Part shown: piece after piece, positions 35,159 through 48,600 of the stretch
How positions within the stretch are numbered: the stretch's first letter is position 1
Layout: every line of letters begins with the position of its first letter
Source: Leguminivora glycinivorella
Taxonomy: Eukaryota > Arthropoda > Insecta > Lepidoptera > Tortricidae
Length of the DNA: 64,000 nucleotides
NCBI RefSeq assembly: GCF_023078275.1
Contig: NC_062998.1
Coordinates: 17,683,916 to 17,747,915 of the forward strand
Direction: 5' to 3'
Program-made: the position numbers and the translations under genes
Notes under the pieces: generated by a model
What the model saw: the letters and a program-made list of their open reading frames with translations, nothing else
Databases searched by the model: none
Told to the model about the DNA's origin: nothing

Positions 35159-35559
35159 CATACATAGTATACATACCTGTTATAGGTATTTCGAAGAGAT
35201 GTCGAGAACTTTTCCAAAAACAGGTCCTTTGGTCCCAGACTAAATGCACTCAATGTCGACGTCTAAATTATATACTTAACTGATTACTCAAAAAAATGAG
35301 ACTTTTAAGCTAACACCATACTAGAAATTTCTATTGTATCATTTTTGATATAATATTTCTCGTTAAGATAAATGATGCTGAGTCCAAGGTTGGCGTTGTC
35401 CTATAATAATAGGAACTAATATAAAATGAAGGTAGATATCAGCTGTAGCCCTTGTAGTGTAGCAGTATCGACATGTAGTTTAAACTGCCATGCACGTCAC
35501 TAGTAATCAACTTTTCTGTCGCGAAACTGTAGATACGCGAGCGAGAGTAGCGGGAATTT

Positions 35560-35659
35560 AGCAATCGGCCGGCAGCCGCTGGCTTAGCTTGGTCTGCTGG
35601 TTATCGGCGTTGCGACGTGGACCAATATTCAGAGCTTCGGCTTTTATGTTTTCATTAGG
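35560..35659 (+). other. Possible NNT 5' UTR exon
   Basis: Local GC-rich, CpG-containing segment (ATCGGCCGGCAGCCGCTGGC) ending at ATTAGG|GTAAGTAATG, a strong donor. The next strong acceptor on this strand is TTGCTTCCAG at 36650-36659, eight nt before the NNT start codon. Inferred, with no transcript evidence; the left border is a guess. Confidence 0.35.
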
Positions 35660-36667
35660 GTAAGTAATGTTTTCCCGCATACGCTACTTATAATCTCTAC
35701 ACTAGTGACTGTTATTTTTAGATTAGCTACATGTTACAGCTCCAGCGAGTAGCAAACCGTGTTTTTTTGAATTTGCAATGTAATATAAATCATATGTCTG
35801 CGTATTTTTGCGAGCGAGTTATTGAACTCTACCCGGCTTCTTATTGTGGTAGTTTTATTCAACGGACGTTAATTTAAGGTATATAAGTTCCGTTCAAAAC
35901 TTTTCTGAACCATTTTTTTATATTATTGAAGTTTGTCTTAGTTCTCTTAGTGTAACTAAATACAGTACGTAATTACTAATACATAATATGTACATACTTT
36001 TCTTTTTTTGGAAATTTTTGGGGGTAGCATTGAGTAAATGATTTAATAATTTAGATTGATGAAATATAATTTATTAAATTTTTCTGTTGTGTTATTAAAA
36101 AGAGATGATATTTATGTTAATGATAAGGGTTATCACAATAGCTCTGTTTGGCCTGTTTGACCTGGTTCAATATTAAAAAGAATACATACCAATCAATCTT
36201 TTCTTTAAAAAAGAAGTAAAAATATATTAGTATGTACATAGGTAGTTTCAGACAATGCTGGTAGTTTCATAAGTATTTAGAGCTAAAAATAAGACCTACA
36301 TTCTAGTCTGTTTGACCTAATTTTTTGTCTTGTGTGTTGTAATTTCATCTCAGACTAGAATTGCTTTGTTACCTAGAGTTATAGTAGGTAAATATGTATA
36401 ACAGCTGATAGAGGGGCATGAACGAAAAAGCTCAGCCAACAGTCACTTATCTCCTCCTTAGAAGCTCAAAACTATGCTAGAACTGTTGTAGTTTTGCATA
36501 TTGTCCAAAATCTCATATATAAAAAAAATTACTTATAAACTGAAATTTCAAAGCTCCCTCTGCAAGTTTGCAGAGTGCTCAGTTTACCATAGTTTAGTTA
36601 TTGATAAGTGTTTATGATGCAAGATGAGTGATAATAATTGTTTGTTTGCTTGCTTCCAGCAGTGACA

Positions 36668-39600
36668 ATGTGTGGCTGCACCAGGATTCTCCGAGCATGC
36701 AAGCCGCTTCCACCATCATGGCACCTGCGGCTCTACAGCTCCTCTTCCACTCCTCCGACTGTTCCTGGAGTACCATACAAGAAACTCACTGTTGGCATAC
36801 CTAAAGAAATTTGGAATGAGGAAAGAAGGTATTATTAATTAAAAAACTGCTATGTATTCTAATCATTAAGTGCCTAGCTAATTATTATTGTTATAATTAA
36901 AATGAAGACTTAATTCAACAAACTGATCCAGAAGGGGGGGGGGGCATGGGGTTATGACCACCCCTGGAGCCTAGGTTGGCCATACAAATTCACCACCTGA
37001 CGCCCTGGGCTGGGCAGACACATTGACCACGTGATCCCCCCCCCCTAGGTAGATTGGATCCGCCCTTGAAACTGATTTCAGAAGTATGTAGTAAACAAAG
37101 ATTTTTCAAAGTTAAATATTACCTATATTTACAAACATAAAATATTTGGATTTATTTTTAATTAATATAAATCATTGTGATATCAAGTTATAATTGAATA
37201 AGTAAACAAGCATGCAATATAATTATGTTTGTATTAGTAAGTACTACAGCAGAGTGAAATACATAAAGCAATATATTTACAGGGTGGCCGTAGTACCAGC
37301 AGTAGTTAGCAAATTAGTAAAAAAAGGTTTTAGTGTTAATGTCGAAGACAATGCTGGATTTTCGGCCAACTTCAACAACAAGTTGTATGAGGAGGCTGGT
37401 GCCAAAATTACCTCTACTAAGGATACATTCCAACAATCTGGTAACTATTTCATATTACAACTCATAGGCTGATATTACAGCATCGTAGAAATATGATCAT
37501 AGACAACATGCCCTCCTTTTTCTTAAGACAGATTAAATATATTCAATATTCATAATGTATGTAATAAAAACTTGTGCCATGTGGATTAAATAAAACACTA
37601 CACACACATTAATTCAGTAATGACGATATGATTCGGTCAAGTTGTGTTCGAATGTATGGGAAATTAAAAAAAATTAAATCCAGCAAAATTTTAATCTAGT
37701 ATGGTACCTTAGGGTAAGGTGCTTTGCGCACACTAGCGTCCCCTACCGTCCCCCTGACGCAACACCCCCTTTTAGCACGAAATAGGTCCCGTTTTACGGT
37801 TTTTCTTCATTTTTGAGAAAAGTATCAGAGTTAGGGAAAAAGTGTCTATGAAAGAATTAATTCTTATTAAATTTTAGACAAAAAAGTTATATGCAATTTT
37901 TTTGTAGCACTTACCATATTCATGCATTAGCTTGTTGAAGTTCGATATAACTCAGTACTTAATGAAACAGTCATATATGTGTATTAGTGGTTTAATTTCA
38001 GAATTTTGACAAAGTTTATCAAGCTACTAGTTTTTGCCCTTCTGAAGTACCATTTTATCAAGTTTCAAGCCTGTAGCTTGAAATAAAACTTATTCCCCAT
38101 ACAAACTTCAGCCAGCCTCATTTTAACTCTCTTAAAGGATAAAAATCCAAAAACGCTGAAATTAGTTTCTTTCCATTTTAATTTTACCTTTATAGTCATT
38201 ATACGAAGTTTCAAGCTCATATTCGCAAAATAAAGGTAGATCCTCATACGAAATTTGGAGACCCATTTGAAAGAAAGAAAGAAAGAAAGAAAATGCATTT
38301 ATTGCCACAACACGGAGTACAAGGAAAAGATTAAACAAGTTACTTAACCTATAAACTTAATACCTAAACTAAATCTTACTGTAACTTAACATTCTAAACA
38401 TTTGTTGTTGTGACAAATGGTTTGAGCGTCAGCATGATGCTGAACAGCGTCGACCCAACGTGAGTGACACTGCAGCGCTGTTTTTCAGCCCAAACCATAA
38501 TAAAAACTACATATTTCGAGTTAAATGAAATTAAAAATTAGCTCCAAAAAAAAAAAAATACATTTTTCACCTCACTAGCTCAGAAACACGTGTTTTGTCC
38601 TTTAATACCAGCGGGTAAAAACGCATTTTATCCACTAGTGGGTAAAGTAATTTGACCTTGAATAAAGTCAAATTAACTGCTTTAAAATGGATAAAAGTAG
38701 GTGAATCTAGTAATAAAGATGATTTACCACCTGTGGAACTACTGGAAGCAGTGATAAACGCATTTTTTGCGTTGTAGTTTCCTCGCTATAGTGAGGGGAA
38801 AAGTTTTGTGTTACACTCGGGTGCAAATGTATTTTACTTCTCGTGTGTTAAAAAACTCGCAAGTTCAGGATTCTATTCTCGAACCACTCGCTTCGCTCGT
38901 GGTTCAACTATAGAATCCTTTCACTTGCTCGTTTTTCAATTCCACACTCGGCGTTAAAATACAACTTTGCCCCCTTGTATAACAAATAACTATTAAGCAC
39001 CAATGAAAAGAAATAAAAACGATTTATACAATAAAAACATAAAAGTTCTGTGTTTAGCCATTTTTCATACCTCTAGGTACGTACATTTGCCATTTCCTTT
39101 TGTTTATTAAATATGAAATGCTTGCAGTGCTTTTTAAACGTAATCAGAGACCGCTTTTGCCTTATGGGTGGAGGTATATTGTTCCATACTTTTGAGGCAG
39201 CGTACCTAAAGCTACCCTTAAACCCTGCATATTTATGCTTAAACGTTTTTAGATTTAACTTTATTGCCTCTCGCGTGGGATATCGATTTTCTTGGTAGGG
39301 GGATAGTTTTTCAAAAAGATACGTCGGTTTCTTTGTATAAAATATTTTCATTTCACCCCGTTAGGGGATGAATTTTGAAAATTCCTTTCTTAGCGGGTTT
39401 GTAGACATTATAAGTAACCTACGTGTCAAATTTTCTTTAGCATCAGCGGTTTGGGCTTTACCTTGATTTAAGTCAGTCAGTCACTCAGGACTTTGCCTTT
39501 TATATATGTAGATAACATGAAAATAGTGCATGATATCAAAAAATATTATATGACCTTTCTTCTTGGAAATTTTATGAGCATTATTTCTTTCATTGACAAC

Positions 39601-42600
39601 TTTTTTCTAAAATGTATACTTTCCCCAAAAATTAAAAAAAAACTGAATTTTGGGACATATTTTAGGGTAAAAAGGGGGGTTGCGTCAGGTGGGGGTGAGG
39701 GGACGCTAGTGTGCGCAAAGCACCTTACGCCAAGGTATCAAACCGCATTTATTTTTATTTGGATTTTTTTTTTCAAAAAACACAGTTTGACCGAATCAAT
39801 AGGGATGCAGCTATACGAATTCACGATATCGTCACTACTTTTAAAAAAACTTGTATCTTCGTCTGTCAATGAAAGGAAATTGTAGTAAGTAGGAATGCAT
39901 ATAGACTTACTGCGTTTTAACTTTGAGAAGCAGCGTGAGATACGAGATTTTTTAAAAGTAGTGACGATATAATGTATTGCTGCACTCATGCTATCAATTT
40001 TATGTACCTACTCATATAATAATTATGTAGGTAGAAATTAGAAAGTTATTTCCTAATTTTCTTTTACACATGCAGTTACTGACAAAAGAAAATCACTGTA
40101 AAGACGAAAAGTTAATTCCACAAATTGCGTCTTGAGAAACCCTAGCAATGCTGCGATTGCTCAGAATTTATGAAGTCTTAACAATTCTGTCAGTTCACAC
40201 CATTATACTTGATTGCTATATCTAAGTATCTACATACGTTGACAAACCACCTAATGGAAACGAAAATGTTCTTGTTTGCATGTTTTTCCTAGACGCCTGA
40301 TCATTGGGAAAAGCGAGCATACTTACCTGTACCATACTTTTTTCTTCAATAATTCACGTTAAATTGCACTTTTGCACTTAATTATACAGGTATTTTGTAT
40401 TCCACTTTAACATGACTATAACTACATTTTAGAGCGCTGTACAAATATGGACATTTTAGGCCACGAATGCAGTATTTTCTGATAAACATTTGTTACAAGA
40501 ATCAGTCAAATATCGACCTTCACATCTAACAAAAACGATTTGAATTGCAGTAGCAGAAAGATTTTATGTATTACCATTAATTATATGCTAAATACCTACA
40601 TTTTTCGGTCAGAGGCGGCAGTGAGAACTTGTTTGCTTTTTGTTTCAGATATCGTTCTAAAAGTCCGTCCACTTTTAGACAATGAACTTCCAAATGTAAG
40701 GGATGAAAGTACTTTAATCTCATTTTTATATCCTGCACAAAACCAAGATTTAATCAAGAAACTTGCTGGCAAGAAGATTAATGCGTTTGGTAAGATGAAT
40801 TTTTGTAATTATTACGATAAATAAAACACTGTAATTGTAAATTGTTAATTTAGTAATTATAAAGACATATATAACTCCGTATAGACAGATAAAGTCTAAG
40901 AAAAAAACGTACCTCAGTACCATACAGAAAAAGGTACGGTGACCTAGATGGCATTACACCTTTGGGGTACGGTCAGCTAGATGGCGCTATTATTAATATT
41001 TGACATTTTAAAACATATCAGACTAAGAATATGGGCCAAATTGTCAAAACTGAGGTTCAAAAGTTTCAAGCCTGTGTCAAGAGATGGCAGTCTATGCACT
41101 GTGATTACACATTTTACTTCGACAGTAACTCTCTATAATACTCGATCCTCTTTGGTAATTACGATGATCAGGAACAAAATTCTTCCAACTGAGAAGGTTT
41201 AGGGGTCAAGGCATCCTAGCAAAAGTTTTGATGGCAGAAGGGGACACCCAAAGTTCTGAAGTGCCATATCCCTAAATCCGGGCCTGAAGATCAATGAATA
41301 TTGGTTAGGTTTGTATTTCTTTTAGGTATGTAAATATTAACTGTTTTTTTGGCTGCAATCAAGAACTTTCAAGGTTCTTGGATGAAACACCAAGTCGTTT
41401 AAAGACCTTTGGAAGGAGCTTCTGCATAAATATCTGCGAGCACTTTAAAGTGTCAGACGGTTTGGTGCAGCCAACCTGAACCTAATTACGATTAAGTGGC
41501 GCGATAGGTGAAGGAAAACGAAGGTTATCAATTACATGCCAACTTACAACCCTAAACATGCATTCTAAAGTGATAGTATGAATAAAACCAGCGACAATAC
41601 GGTTGACTATTTCTTCCCACAAGATATGAATTAGTTGTTTATTTGTCGTTAATCAAAGTTTTTTGTTGTCAGCGATGGACTGCGTGCCGCGCATCAGCCG
41701 CGCGCAGGCGTTCGACGCGCTGAGCTCCATGGCCAACGTGGCCGGCTATCGCGCCGTCATCGAGGCCGCCGCCAACTTTCCTAGATTTTTCTCTGGTAAT
41801 ACACCATCCACATTTGTATTACGGGAAAATCATACGGTCTAGCACACGGTACTAAGCATAGCGTTAACCGGTAACATGTATTAGACGATTATACAGTGTG
41901 TATTTTGATAATGGGTAGGTTTTCTTTGACGCCATACGATCCTTTATAATCCAGATCCAAAAGCTTATATGGGACTAAAATCTTGCTAGAAAAGCCACAA
42001 ACCGAGAAATTTTCTATATCATTTGTGCCATGCCTATCCAGTATCCAGTATCAATGGTTTCCTAGGGGTATGGAGTATATGCCACTCTGATTTACATTTT
42101 AAAAGGAGTTTAGTCTATTTAGCATAGGTAATTGAGAAGCTTATTTCAATTGTTTAGAGACTCTTAGGGCGTTTTCACATTATCCTATCCGATATACATT
42201 ACAGGCACCATCTTGGACGTTTTCCATTAAAATCCTTCCGAACATCCGATATCGGATCGGATAATGTGAAAACGGACTTAGACGGTAATTTGTCGTCGCA
42301 GGTCAGATGACAGCGGCGGGGCGGGTGCCGCCGTGCCGCGTGCTGGTGGTGGGCGGCGGCGTGGCGGGGCTGGCCGCGGCGGCGCAGGCGCGCTGCATGG
42401 GCGCTGCCGTGCGCGCCTTCGACACGCGCCCCGCCGTGCGCGAGCAGATTGAGAGTCTCGGCGCGCAGTTCATCACTATGGACGTTAAGGTCAGTGTGCG
42501 AGACACTTCTACTATCACTGATACTTAGAGATCCCGAGGAAAGTGGGGAAGTAGCTACCACCATTTCCTGACAGAGATTAAGGTTGCTTTGCTAAAGAGG

Positions 42601-45600
42601 GCACGGAATAGTGTGTTAGCGTCGGCATCGAACACGTGGATTTGCAGGCGTCCATACGCTTCGAAGACTGCGTTAAGCGTAACATCAAGCGGGTTGTATG
42701 CTAGTTTACTACCGGCGTAGTATAATGAAGGATTCAAGTTTAAAAGTGTTAACGCTTTGGGAGGTTACTCTAATACGGTCATCAAACCAAAATAGTCTGC
42801 ATAGGATATTGTTTTTTGTTCAATACAATGAAAGTGGCGACGGAGTGACTAAACTGTAATTAATTTAGATAATGTTTCAGGAAAGTATGATGGAAAAGTA
42901 CAAGATAAAGTGATAATCAGTTATTGCTTGGATTAATTCTATTTCTTATATCAGTTATATCACATTCCATGGCGCCGCGTCTGTGCTGCTTTCTTTATTT
43001 TCTAGACTTAAACTTCCATATATTTGTTTGACTCATTGTTACGGTCGCTTTTTAACTGGTCGATAATAAATCAAAAAAAATTATTACTCTTTCGCGATTA
43101 TGAAATGTTTCTTAGGTACAAGCAATAATGCGTAAAATGAAAGGTTTGAATTTTAGCGTCGACACGTTACTTGTGGTTCATGCTGAGTCCATCCTGTGCC
43201 AAATTAATTAAAAGAAAACATTACAAACATATATGACCGTATGTGTTGTAAAACTGTATATATGACCGTGAAAGTGTATGTGTAATTACATTGATAAGAA
43301 CGTGATTTGCGTGTATAAAGATCAAAAAGTACGAGATACCAAACACGCGCGAAGCACGCAAAGTGCAAACATCGCAACGTCCCAGCGTCCTTCTTTATTC
43401 GACTTACCAAAACTGACGTTTGGTGTTGATTCTCCGTTGGCGTGGACTAAATCGCAAATTGTCGAATAGGTACAATCACCTGTCAGAATGAGACATTTGC
43501 AATTATGTTTGCAATCTAGTTAGGTGACAAGTGTGATCCTACTTTGTCAGTTGATGCGAGTCGAATAAGCCCCTTGACGTCTATGTATAGTATACATATA
43601 CAGACCTCTAGCGTTGCATTAGCTTGAATAATACCCGCTACTCGACCAAGCTCCGTTGCACATCTCATTTACATAATATATATACATGACCAATCCTACG
43701 CCATTGTTTTTTTTATGGAATGACCAACAAACAATAAACATCGCGACGCCTTCTAATGGTCTGTCTCAACAATTTGATAAGCAACATCAACAACATATTA
43801 AAAAAATACGTGTACCTACTTAATCGTTTTTATTTTTAACCCCCGACGCAAAAACCACGGGGTGTTATAAGTTTAACGTGTCTGTCTGTCCGTCTGTTTG
43901 TTTGCTTGTCTGTGTGTGTGTCTGTCTGTGGCATCGTAGCTCCCGATTGAGAACCGATTTAGATTTAGTTGTGTGTGATGAAGTGTTCTTAGCCATGTGT
44001 TAGTTAATAAATGTTTGGATTGTTATTGACTGAGTATATTTTAATAGTTACCGAAGATTATATAATAATAGGATCTAAAATTAGGCGTCAATTAGGAATA
44101 TGAAACTGGTATTTCACAATTGCAAAAAATGCGCAAGAATGTAAAAAAACCGATCAAAATCATAAATATGTACTTATGAAAAGAGGGAAAGAGTGTTCGA
44201 CATGGGCACTTTATGTCAAAGTGTCAAAGTTTAAATTTGAATAATAATGAAGAACATTCCTTGTTAAAATTGAACTTTTATGACACGACTGACATAAAGT
44301 GACCATCTGACCATGTCGTGTTTTATTTCATAACATTTTCAACATATTTTCTGTGGCTTTTGTATTTTTTAACCGCCTTCCAAATCTCAAAGGAAGGGGT
44401 TCTCAATTCGTCTGTATTTTTTTTTTTAAATGTTTGTTCCTCGATATCTCCGTCGTTACTGGAACGATTTTGAAAATTTTTTTTTTGATTGAATGTATAG
44501 GCATACAGATTGGTCCCATTTTTCTCAGAACCCAGTTCTAGTGGTGGGATCCTGGAGAAATCGAGGGAACTCTAAAATCTGAAAGGCATACATATGGTGA
44601 TTTTGTGTTTTTAAAGGAACAGCATGCATTTACGTACGAAACAGTGACATTTGGTGCAGTGGAACTCCTGATGATGGTCAGAATGGAACTCCTCAAATCT
44701 GAACGGCACACTTATAGTGATTTTGGTATTTTTATAAGAACAGCATGCACTTACGTCCAGAACAGTGACATTTGGTGCAGTGGAACTGCTAATGATGGTC
44801 AGAACGGAACTCCTCAAATATGAACGGCACACTTATAGTGACTTTGGTATTTTTATTAGAACAGCATGCACTTACGTCCAGAACAGTGACATTTGGTGCA
44901 GTGGAACTGTTGATGAAGAGTGAGCCGCCCCTGGTTAGAGTTCCGTTCTGATAATCATTCTCATCTGTAAGTACTTCAGAATCATCCAAATTTCAAAATT
45001 GGTTCAGAAATGACGGAGATATCGAATAACAAACATTAAAAAATATACAGACGAATTGATAACATAATCCAACATTGGAAAAAAAAAAAAAGAACCCCAA
45101 AGGAAGGCGGTTTTTTTTTCTTAAAAATTATTTAATATAATTTTAGTATGTCTAGTATGAAGTATGTATGTTATATGACTTATATGAAATACGAACATAG
45201 GTGATATCACTATATTCACTATATCAGCCACAACTAGAACTAGGATCCAATCAGATACTTGTCCTGTAGCAGAAGAGACTACCTTTATTGATTTAAAATA
45301 TTTAAATACTTTGACAGACCAAGTTTTCTGTTTATATACATTCTTTATTACATATTTTTAAAGTATTTCTAATAGTTCTAGTTTTCAAGTTGTGGGGTAG
45401 GTATAGCCGCCAACAGATAAATCGGCGCGGCTAAGGTGCTCACAAATATTTGCACACAGGCTACTGTGAGGGCATTCAAGTGCATGATCCGAATTTGTGC
45501 CCACATTGGCCGTACCGATATTATCTGATGGCGACTGCCTGTTGTGCGTAGATTTGTATACCATATGCCCTGAATAGGAGGAACACGCGCGGCTTACTCC

Positions 45601-48600
45601 AATATGTACTCGCACATTTAGTAACTGTCCCAGCTGTTAACGATGTTACATAATATTGTTTGATAGATATGTCAGTGTCAGTAAATAGGACCGACCACGT
45701 TGATAACATGTTTTTATTACTCTTAATAACTTGCTTATTCAGTATTCATTAACTGTTTAAACTCAAACTACTTTACCTTTCATACGTACGCAGTACTCTC
45801 GAATATGCCTCTCCAATTTGGTCCCCCCACTATATTACATACAGCCATCAACTGGAACGCATCCAAAAAAAATTAGTCAAGTACCTCAACTTTCGTCTCC
45901 ACCGACCCCCACTGCCCTACGAGGACAGCTGCCGCAGACACAATCTTATGCTTCTAGATGACAGGCGGAAGGTCACGGACATGTGTTTATTATATGACAT
46001 TCTCAACGGCTTCATAGACAGTCCTGATTTGGTTTCTCAGGTAACTTTTAACGTTCCCCGTCGTCGTACTCGTCACACTCCGATGTTGCACGAGCCGAGA
46101 CATGGTACAAACTATGCCAAGAATAATGTACTAACACGTATTGTTCGTATATACATACAATTCCAACTTTGCCAACATAGACATCTTTAGATATTCAAAA
46201 TCATCATTTAAAGCACATATAATAAAAAGTATTAAAAGTAAGCAGCAAGGCTCCTCGACACCATAATTTACCAGCATGTCGTTAACTCTTTATCTTTATA
46301 TCATTTAGTTATTCTGTATTTTTTTTTTGTGGAAATCTCACCGACCTCATTTTACTAATATCTCACCTACCTTATCTAATTAAATATTTTATATCTGCAC
46401 TCAATGTACACCACTCATGTTACTCGTAACTTATAATTTTTCCATTATATAAAAAAAAGTCCGTTTGATGTTGTCTATACAATACAAGTTATAAAGGAAA
46501 TCCTGTAAGTGACCATACTACTGTACACTAGCATAAGATAAAATTACTTTGTATCGCTGTTGGTTTTCTCAATAAATAAACATAAACATACGCATTTGGA
46601 TTTGAAATTTTAAACGTACAACTACGTGCTAAAACACTTTAGAATAACTAAGATGTGCTTTAAAGCTCATGTTAAGAATCCTGTTTAAACGCTTGTTAGG
46701 AATCCTTCAAGAAAAGAGCGTACCATATGACGATGATGCACTTCATATGCATCAACCTATTTTTGTATCCCTTCACTCCTATTAGAAATGATACTCACCT
46801 TTGTCCACTCTATAAATGACATCTGATCACGATGCACAATGCACCGGAGGTTAGGTGTCATGCCGTATTTATTAAGGTCAATTTACGTGCGTGCATGATA
46901 GTAGATGAGTAGCAAGTGGACCTATTTAGTCAGTCGATAAGTCATGCGTTTTTTCCAGTAATGAATCCTTATTTTTCCCTTGGTCACGGAATCACGCGTG
47001 ATCGTATGGACGAACCCTTTTTGTTGTGTTGTCATCTAGTAAAATATACATTGTAATAATCATCTTTATAGTTCGTGTTTACATTTGCTGGTGAAAAACT
47101 CCACGAAATATTTTAGGTATACATAATATTTACTTAGTGATTTGCCCGCTATTTGGGACAGATTAACATGTGTGTAACAAAGTAGGTATAATATGTATCA
47201 ATTTCGCGGTATTTTTATGGCCGAATATATCGTCACTACTTTTAAAAAATCTCGTATCTCACGCTGTTCCTCAAAGTTAAAACGCAGTAAGTCTATATGC
47301 ATTCCATACATACTTACTACAATTTTCTTTTCATTGACAGACGAAGATACAAGTTTTTTTTTAAAGTAGTGACGATATCTCAAAATCAGCTATTTTATAT
47401 AATCAAAATCATTCATTTAGTCAAGATATTTATCGGTAGATTGGAGCAAAGATAGGCAATAATCAGAAAATACTTTTATCAATTACGATGAAAGTTTTGC
47501 TTATAATAATAATAATGCCCCTCGGCGTGTTGTACCTACGAGATGCACTTAATGAATTTGTACCTTCATCCTTAATCCTAAACCCGCCCGTCATTTACTT
47601 TTGGATGCCTCCTATTCCTATACCCTCCTAAGAGTCCCAAGACCCAGGTCAATTATTCCGATTTTGAATCTGGAACTTTCTTTTTCATTACACCCGCACT
47701 TTAAATGTGCTATTGCACGCAGGCGGAGCGTGAGTTATAGAAAAATCGTTCCCCGAGGGAATAATGAAATTTCTTGTACCGTACTTAACTTTTTTACATC
47801 TATTTACATATTTTTTACATTGCGAGTGTGATGAAAAACATTGTGTGTAACTCGGGGAGTATGAATATTACTAACTCGAGTCTTTAAATCGCTCCGGCAA
47901 GCCGAGCCGTCGCGATTTAACTTACTCTCGTTAGTAATATTCAACTTCCTCCCCTTGTTGCACAATGTACTATTATCTCTCTAAGAAATCGATACTAGAA
48001 TATAATTTGTATGTACTTACTACAACTATATTTACGCCGGGACTCACGAGGATATCGCATACCACGAACAATCACCAATTATTGTTCATACAGGAGGATG
48101 GGTCAGGAGAAGGCGGCTACGCCAAGGAGATGAGCGAGGAGTTCCTTAACGCCGAGAGAGCCCTCTTAGGAAAGGAAGCGAGAACTTCTGATGTCGTCAT
48201 TACTACAGCTCTTATCCCCGGCAAGCCCGCGCCTCTACTTATTTTGGAGGTGTGTTTATTTACTACTTGTATTTTACTGCCTTAATGCCCTTTATAATCT
48301 ATGTTTTGTACAAATTCTGTGTGAATCACCATATTGTAGAGTTATAAAGTCGATTGTGTTATGATATAATCATTAAATACGCGATTTGTTACCATTCACA
48401 ACACATACACACTTGGTTGGACGCCGCTAGGACGCCGTCCGCGACATGGCAGCGGGCAGCGTGATCGTGGACCTGGCCGCGGAGATGGGGGGCAACGTGC
48501 AGACCACCAAGAAGGGCGCCGTGACCAAGGTGCACGGCGTCACGCACATCGGCCTCACCGACATGCCCAGCCGGATGCCGGCGCATGCCTCCACGCTCTA

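Larger units (their letters stand above)
37629..39798. mobile_element. Foldback-type element, about 2.2 kb, in an NNT intron
   Basis: Ends TGATTCGGTCAA (37629) and TTGACCGAATCA (39798). An inner inverted pair lies at 37700-37790 (GGTGCTTTGCGCACACTAGC, CCCCTGACGCAACACCCCC) and 39655-39735. The interior carries LINE remnants on the minus strand and AT-rich sequence. Confidence 0.65.

Noticed and set aside
35004..35243. 79-residue frame in the IDH-NNT intergenic region
   Set aside because: It spans both arms of a hairpin, so its residues are fixed by palindromy; no recognisable motif.
42303..42564. Long minus-strand frames opposite the GC-rich NNT exons (also near 53706-54014, 57202-57639)
   Set aside because: Antisense shadows caused by lack of A/T in the third codon position of the true exons.
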